This document shows, in pieces, positions 58,021 through 64,000 of a DNA stretch of 64,000 nt. Below the pieces are notes generated by a model that ran no database searches, was not told the origin of the DNA, and worked only from the letters and a program-made list of their open reading frames with translations. The first letter of the stretch is position 1. The number at the start of each line of letters is the position of its first letter. This DNA is from Colletotrichum lupini (Eukaryota; Ascomycota; Sordariomycetes; Glomerellales; Glomerellaceae), in contig NC_064677.1 of the NCBI RefSeq assembly GCF_023278565.1, positions 7,130,001 to 7,194,000 of the forward strand. The letters are read 5' to 3'. Both the position numbers and the translations under genes were made by a program.

Positions 58021-59318
58021 GGTACCGGCTGTAGTCGACTTGAAAGGTTCATAAAACTGAAAAAGCTAAGTTCCGAGGAAAATGCGACCCTCTATCAAAA
58101 AGCTAGTCGCGCAATCATTCTTGGGCAAAACTGCAAACGACGCATAATGGCAAAGATTTATGGCAAAAGTCTAAGCCGAAATTTCTGTTTATCTTACGAT
58201 TCATCGGCGAGAAGAACTACTGCTAACGGGGTCGTCCTCTTGATCTACGCCTGCCACCGCGCTATGTTCAACTACACGAAACGTGCATATTGACTGGGCC
58301 AAACACCATCCTCAATTTGTCACGATGTCAGCTTACCATCGTCGCAAAGTCATTTGAGAGTCCAGACTATCGGATATTAAGGCACAAGAACACTCGTGCC
58401 GCAATAACGCATGGTGCTAAGACCAGCCGTCGCCAAGATCAAACGGTACCATGTAGCCTTCCCGTGCTGTGAGATCCTAGCCTCCCAAAGTTCTTCGAAA
58501 TAGAGGGCACCGACCCACCTCATTTCCAACATCTTACCTCTTCTTCATCTTCCCGAATAGCAGGTCATTGGTTCAGAGAGCTCAATGCGAGGAGTCCGAA
58601 GCTCGTAGGGATCTAACCGCTTTGGTAGGTCCCTACTCAGATCCCTGCCGGCATGGACTCAGCCCTGTCCCATACGCAGGCTACAGCCATCTCACCTAAA
58701 AAGAGCGTCGTCTTCCCTCCACAGCCCAGCTCCGCCATTTTCAGGGCACCGCGCTACTGAAAAAAAACACCTGTGATTGCGACCTTGAACGTGGACCAGA
58801 AGCTCAGGCGTAAGCGGCATGTGGGTATGGGTCGGCCGCCTCTGCTGTGGGAACGGGACTTTGGTATACTCTAACCAACAGCTTTAGAGTCAGGACCAGG
58901 GTCATTGATGAGGGCTGCATTAGGCTATTCTGCTTTCTCGCTAGTGAGATGACGAAGTCCTGGGGCTAATTGTCTTTCGACGACCAAAGTCCCAAAAACA
59001 TCGACATGGCTGGGATTTTCTTAGAGGTTGTTTCGGGATGCCCTCACGCTCTGTAGCATCCGCGTTGCCGTGGCCCTTGCAAGAAAGTTGCCTGGAGGAT
59101 CAGCATACACAAACGATGTAAGCTGCGTTTGACGCTTCCGGCGCGTGCCTGGTCAACTTCACCCGACGTATGATATATAAGTCGAGAGTGTCGGGCTCTT
59201 GCCGAGACAAAAGATTACCACTCCAGTTCCTTCAGCATCACGTCTCTCTCATCCTCTCTTTCCATCTTTCTAATAGCAATTATACCACTCATTGAGCTCG
59301 TTACCCCAAAGCACCATC
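58021..59318. promoter_or_regulatory. Intergenic region and promoter of the aspartic protease
   Basis: No gene is seen from 58021 to about 59000. Near the protease a GATATATAAG TATA element lies at 59170-59179. It is followed by a pyrimidine-rich leader (CTCTCTCATCCTCTCTTTCC) and the ATG at 59319. Confidence 0.5.
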
Positions 59319-60797
59319 ATGAGATTCGAGACAGTCTCCGGGGCCGTGGCCCTTCTCGCCCTGAGCCACTCCGCGGCCGCCGACCCGGTGAACATCAAGC
59401 TCCAGAGTCGCCGTACAAACCTTTCAAAGGCGAAGGCTCTCAGCAAGCGCGCGGCCACCGGCTCAGTCTCCTTGACCAACTGGTTCGAGAACTTTGACCT
59501 CCAATGGATTGGTGAAGTCGACGTCGGCACCCCGCCCCAGAAGCAGTAAGTCTTGTAACCCACGCGCTGCCGTCTTTCTCAGTCTCCCGGGACATTAGGC
59601 AGAGCAGGTAGACTAACACGCTCAACTCTTAGTATCGTCACCTTCGACACTGGCTCAACGGACTTGATCCTTCCCTCAACAGCCTGCACGAACTGCCTCG
59701 TCGCCAAAGAATTCAACGCCTCCTCCTCCACAACCTTCTCTCCCCAGCCCGGCTACAACGTCACAACCGCTTTCGGCACAGGCGGCAAGTCCGTCCCCTA
59801 CGCCGTCCCGCAAGCCGCGTCCGGCACCGTCGTAACCGACGCCGTGACCGTCGGCAATCTCACCGTCGCGAACCAGACCTGGCTCCTCTGCGACACCTAC
59901 GCCGAGGCCTTCAACGAAATGCCTAACATTGACGGCATCTTCGGCCTCGGACCCCCCGGCTTCTCCCACTTCTCCGCCGAGACAAACGCCTCCTTCTCCA
60001 CCTGGTTCTGGACCCTCGCGCAGAACGGCGGCGTCCCGGAGCCCCTCTTCTCCTTCTTCCTCAACTCTGGGGAGGGCAGCGCCCCGGGCGAGCTTACGCT
60101 CGGCGGCGTGAACAAGGACTACTACGAGGGCGAGATCGCCAATGTCGACTTCAACATGACGGTGTCCTACCTCGGCGGAAGCTGGTTCATCGACCAGCCC
60201 GCCTTCTACGTCAACGGCAAGACCGTGTCCAACTCCAACGCCTCGGGCGAAGCGTTCCCCGTTGGCGTCTCCAACGTCGACACCGGTACCGCGTTCCTCC
60301 AGACGCCGGACTACCAGACCGCCAAGGATATCTACGCCGCTATCAGCTCCGACATCACCCAGATCGACGAGCTCGGTGTCTGGGGCGCCCCCTGCGACGT
60401 GGTCGAGAAGCTCGACCCGGAGCTGACCTTCACCCTCGGCGTCGGCGACAACCTAGTCAACATGACGGTCCCCAAGGGCGCGTTCAACTTGGGCGAGTAT
60501 CCCGGCCACAGCGGCATCTGCCAGACCATCTTCCTGAACCCCGTGCAGCCCATTAGCGAACTGGCGTCTATCTGGGTTCTAGGTAGCCCGTTGTTGAAGG
60601 GATACTACACCGTGTGGAACGGTACGAGCCCGGAGCAGCTTACCTTTGGCGTCGCGAGTCTGAAGGCGAATGCCACTTCCACGAACGGTACTTCGAGCCC
60701 GACGGCCACGCCTACTGCTGTCAGCGGTGGGGGCATCACCCGCCCGGCTGGCGTCTTTGCCGCGGTTGCTTTGGCGATGCTTGCTTTGACTTTTTAG
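59319..60797 (+). CDS. GPI-anchored aspartic protease (peptidase family A1, yapsin-like), ~463 aa
   Basis: Exons are 59319-59545 and 59633-60797, with an 87-bp intron (GTAAGT...CTCTTAG). The ATG at 59319 follows a TATA box and starts a signal peptide (MRFETVSGAVALLALSHSAAA). A propeptide region ending in a KR-type site (ALSKRAATG) follows. The mature start reads FDLQWIGEVDVGTPPQK. Catalytic Asp81 lies in FDTGSTDLILPS and Asp292 in SNVDTGTAFLQ, so both active-site motifs are present. A Cys pair (CTNCL) follows the first motif. The C-terminus is Ser/Thr-rich, then a small-residue site and hydrophobic tail (RPAGVFAAVALAMLALTF), a GPI-anchor signal. It probably acts at the cell surface or wall, cleaving secreted or wall proteins. 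It converges on the GMC gene, 89 bp away. Confidence 0.9.
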
Positions 60798-60886
60798 ATC
60801 GAAATGCGTGTTCAGATGGAATGTAATTGATTGATGTGATGTGTATATACGATAGTAGTGAAATAGAATACTTTAGAAGATACACC

Positions 60887-62842
60887 TCAGAGGGCATCCT
60901 CTTTGATGAAATCAGCTGCCCGCTCCGCTACCGCATAAACCAGAGACTGGATGTTGGCCCTCGGAATCAAGGGGAAGATACTGGCGTCAACCACCCGCAG
61001 CCCCTTGACCCCGTATACCCTGAACCTCTCGTCGACCACACCACCTTTTGACCTAGGCAGCATGGCGCAGGTACCGCAGGGGTGGTATTCACTCTGCATA
61101 CTGCTCCTAATCCATTCCTCTACGTTATCTATTGTTAGTTCATGGTACCCAGGCTGAAAAACTGTCCCATCACCCTGAAGCAGGTCGCTCAGCGGTTGTG
61201 TACGTGCGATAGTCTGTAGATGAAGTGCAATGGATTTCAAGAGCTGTGTATCGAGCGGATGAGAGAGGTAGCGTGGATCGATGGTGGGATGAACGGCTGG
61301 GTCGGCGGACTGGATGTGGATCGAGCCTCTCGAAAAGGGGTGCTCCAGGACGCCAAGGATGGAGAGGAAGTTGGCTGGTGACCCCGCCGAGAAGAGCTTG
61401 GTCGTATCATCGGAGTACTGGGGCGAAATGCCGCCTTCAATTGTGAGCTCCTGGGCGATTGCTTCAGATTTGAGGTCTCGGAAGGTGATGGCGTATTGTT
61501 CGGCCAGGCCGAGGAGGTTGGTCTTCGGCGAGGGTAGAGACAAGTCCAGGGTAGAGGCGATCTGCCTCAAGGATAAGAGTGTAGAGCTGGCACCGGCAGA
61601 GGACAGACGCCCGGTCTTGTTTTGAAGGTACAGGTCGAGCTGTTCTTGGAAGTAGGTTGCGTTGGCGTAGTCTTCGTTTGTAGGTAGGTCGGGCTTCACC
61701 GCAAATCTGGAGCGACGATTAGTCATTATATTGGCCATAATTCCGAATACATGAGATTTGAAAACTTACCCAAGAGGAACATAGACGTGATCCTGTAGAT
61801 TCTCGCCGATGTTAGGGTTGTCAACGAATACCTCTATCCCGTGGCTTCCCAGGAGTTTCTTATCTCCCAAACCAGAGACCTCGAGAAGCTGGGGGGAGGC
61901 AATTGAACCAGCGGCGAGGACCACCTCCTTCTTCACGGTCGCTTCTTTCTCCAATCCATTCTGTGACCACTTGACCCCTTTCACCGAGATTCCTTCACGA
62001 GTCTTATCCAGTACAATCTTGGTCACCAAAGCACCCGTGACCACCTTCAAATTGGCTCGTTGACGTGCCGGACCAAGATAAGCATTCGCAGCGTAGCTTC
62101 TCGTGCCCTTGTCGATGTTGAGCAGGTTGACGTAGCCTCCCAAAGCCGCGCCATTACGAGGATCGCCGTCGACACCGAGCCCAAGCTTCTCAAGAGTTCG
62201 CGGCCAGGCCTTGAGAAAGGGGCTGTAGAGTTGAGGGAACTCATTGGCTATGGGTCCAGTGGTGCCATGAACGCTAGGGTAAACGTAGTCGAGCAAGAGA
62301 TCGCTCGTCTGCTGGCTCGATGGTGCAACAAACGATTCTGACTTTTCAAAGTAAGGGGCCAATGCCTTCCATGACCAACCGTCATTTCCCAGAGCGCCCC
62401 AGTTGTCTATATCTCGCTGGGAAGGGTGCGTCCAGAACATGAAGTTCATGGCGCTGGAGCCGCCCAGTTGCTTTCCGCGGATATGGGCGACGACTTTGTC
62501 ATTGGCCGATGTCTGGACATGTCAGCTTGCTACGTTCAGTCAGGGTGAGGACCAAACTTAAGGTAGATGGATACCTGGGGCACTGTTTTGTAGTCCCAGT
62601 CGTAGTCGGTATTGCCGTACATGGCGGGAAATAGCCCGGGAGCCAAGACGTTGAGGTCGGTAGAGCGATCCGCACCAGCTTCCAAGACGAGGACCGTCAC
62701 TTGAGGGTTCTCGCTGAGGCGAGCTGCGACCGTCAGTCCAGCGGTGCCTCCGCCAACGATGCTAACACCACGTTAGAATCATACATTTGAGCTTGTTAGA
62801 ACTCACAACTGCCACTCACATGTAATCATAAGTATCCGCCAT
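60887..62842 (-). CDS. GMC-family FAD oxidoreductase, ~590 aa
   Basis: Minus-strand exons: 62820-62842, 62575-62761, 61770-62512 and 60887-61706; phases consistent, 1773 nt. The ATG at 62840-62842 opens MADTYDYIIVGGGTAGL, the FAD-binding beta-alpha-beta GxGxxG motif, ending in VLVLEAGAD. HIRGKQLGGSSAMNFMFW is GMC signature 1 and GSIASPQLLEVSGLG is signature 2. The C-terminus has the active-site segment YHPCGTCAM, then GVVDERFRVYGVKGLRVVDAS and PRANIQSLVYAVAERAADFI. The catalytic His in HPCGTCAM is present and the second active-site residue is Asn, as in many alcohol oxidases and dehydrogenases. No signal peptide is visible, so it is probably intracellular. The substrate (aryl alcohol, choline, sugar or a secondary-metabolite intermediate) cannot be fixed. 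Confidence 0.9.
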
Positions 62843-63820
62843 GGTAGTCACAGCAAGGCTCATCCAAATGCTTGCCCAGTGAGGACAGAGTTTCGCGCGC
62901 ATGGTCGGGCTAGAGATGGAGTGGACGAGGCATTGTCTTTGGACGAGAAGACATCAGTGAGTTGGGGGTGTGAAGTTATATGCATCCGTTAAATTGCGCC
63001 TTAGGAACTACGAACGAATACCCAGCAGAGCTTGCATTTATTGGATAGCTAATTGTGATCAATAATCAACAGCCTTCCATAGCCTCTTTGCCCGCAGATC
63101 CATTAGATCCCGAAACCAGCGCTACTTTGCACGAACGCTAGACCAAGACATAGCTGATTCAATGCGTATTACTGCGTCGAATAGCCTAGGTCATGCAATG
63201 AAGCCAGAACGATGCAACGCTGGTCATCAAATCTGTATGCACGATGAGTAAGCAAATGTCTTGCGGAACTCCGCAGGCATGGCGAGTTAAAGTGACACCG
63301 GTCGGAATTCGAGTATCGGTCCGTCTGTAGGGCGACGGTTGTGTACATATGCACACATGTTGGAAGCCTGCATACTGTCAAGTCCAATTAAGTCGGCTAG
63401 GCCAGCTGCATCGAAAGAGGTAGGAGTCGGAAGAACGAAGCCGGACCACCGCAATGTGGCCCCATGGCACCAGCCGGTCCCGCTTGATGGCAAGACACCG
63501 TTGTGACCTGTGTCAATGACTTTAAGCATCCGAACACCGCTGTGCTTGAGTTCCCTCCCTCCCATAACCTGATTGATGCGGGCTAATATCGTCAACAGGT
63601 AAGAGAAGCGGCAGCAGCACTGAGACCTGGCTTCGGCGAATGCAAAGACTCGCCTGTCAGATGCAATAACTTTTATCATGCAGTCGTGATATGCCCAACA
63701 CCTAAGTATTATACAGATATCCATTTGATGCCGGTGTTGTGGCATCGTGCCGTCCTTTTGCAACAGCCTACTAGTCTCCTACATGATGATGTACAGGGTA
63801 TTTCGAGTTGTGTCTCCAGC
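62843..63820. other. Intergenic region, no gene seen
   Basis: This contains the upstream region of the GMC gene and the 3' flank of the partial gene at the window end. A frame at 63287-63763 (minus) shows no recognisable motif and overlaps other frames. Confidence 0.45.
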
Positions 63821-63953
63821 TTATTGCTGGCGCTTCGCGTAATCGGAACCGGGGCCGTACATGATGATGGGTCTTCGGTTGGCCCTTCGGAAAGCCTCCT
63901 CGGCAATGGGAGAAGCATCGGAGCGGATGACACTACCGATGGACATGAAGAAG
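63821..63953 (-). CDS. Last exon of a gene continuing beyond the window (partial)
   Basis: The minus-strand frame ends at TAA 63821-63823. It starts after a good acceptor: the intron carries a GACTAAC branch site and ends CGACGCAG at 63954-63961. The exon encodes FFMSIGSVIRSDASPIAEEA, then FRRANRRPIIMYGPGS and DYAKRQQ; one further base belongs to the preceding split codon. No domain is recognised. The short basic, conserved-looking tail would fit a small mitochondrial or ribosome-associated protein, but that is a guess. Upstream exons lie outside the window. Confidence 0.55.
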
Positions 63954-64000
63954 CTGCGTCGCTGTTAGTCTTCATATGTATAAAGGCCAGACCTGACTTT

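Overview
The window looks like nuclear DNA of a filamentous ascomycete (Pezizomycotina). Genes carry short 50-95 bp introns with GTRNGT donors, CTRAY branch sites and YAG acceptors. Gene families are typical of moulds: two Zn2Cys6 regulators, a PDR-type ABC transporter, MFS permeases, a GPI-anchored aspartic protease and a GMC oxidoreductase. Compact GC-balanced gene islands alternate with long AT-rich blocks in which CA/TG dinucleotides are almost gone, the mark of repeat-induced point mutation (RIP). A genus cannot be named from the sequence; a Sordariomycete is a guess.

Layout. 1-3.1 kb: a tRNA-like Pol III unit, a hypothetical protein (-), a small two-intron gene (+) with a clear TATA promoter, and a RbsD/FucU-type mutarotase (-). 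3.6-11.7 kb: a 1403-aa ABC-G transporter (-) and a 675-aa Zn2Cys6 regulator (+) share a 1.3 kb divergent promoter with two perfect CCG-N9-CGG palindromes; this is the best candidate regulatory unit. 13.5-19.4 kb: a solo copia LTR, a secreted alpha/beta-hydrolase-like protein lacking the nucleophile serine, and a second Zn2Cys6 regulator (-) with 13- and 10-nt micro-exons.

19.6-24.2 kb: a RIP-degraded 4.6 kb element with terminal inverted repeats. 26.8-28.5 kb: an ACS/Dal5-type MFS permease (-). 30.5-40.0 kb: a maltose/alpha-glucoside MFS permease gene (-) split by a 7.6 kb Ty1/copia element (182-bp LTRs, GCCTC target duplication); taking out the element and one duplication gives one 601-codon frame. 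41.1-47.6 kb and 49.1-56.6 kb: two more RIP-mutated copia elements (202-bp LTRs with TAAGC; 177-bp LTRs with CATGT). A solo LTR and a degenerate coding remnant lie between and around them. 57.2-58.0 kb: a Tad1-like LINE remnant. 59.3-62.8 kb: a GPI-anchored aspartic protease (+) convergent with a GMC oxidoreductase (-). 63.8 kb: the last exon of a gene that leaves the window.

The transporter/regulator pair is probably co-regulated. The transposon belts appear to be old, RIP-inactivated insertions that have already broken at least one transporter gene. All exon joins were placed by eye from splice signals, phase and family conservation; transcripts would be needed to confirm them.
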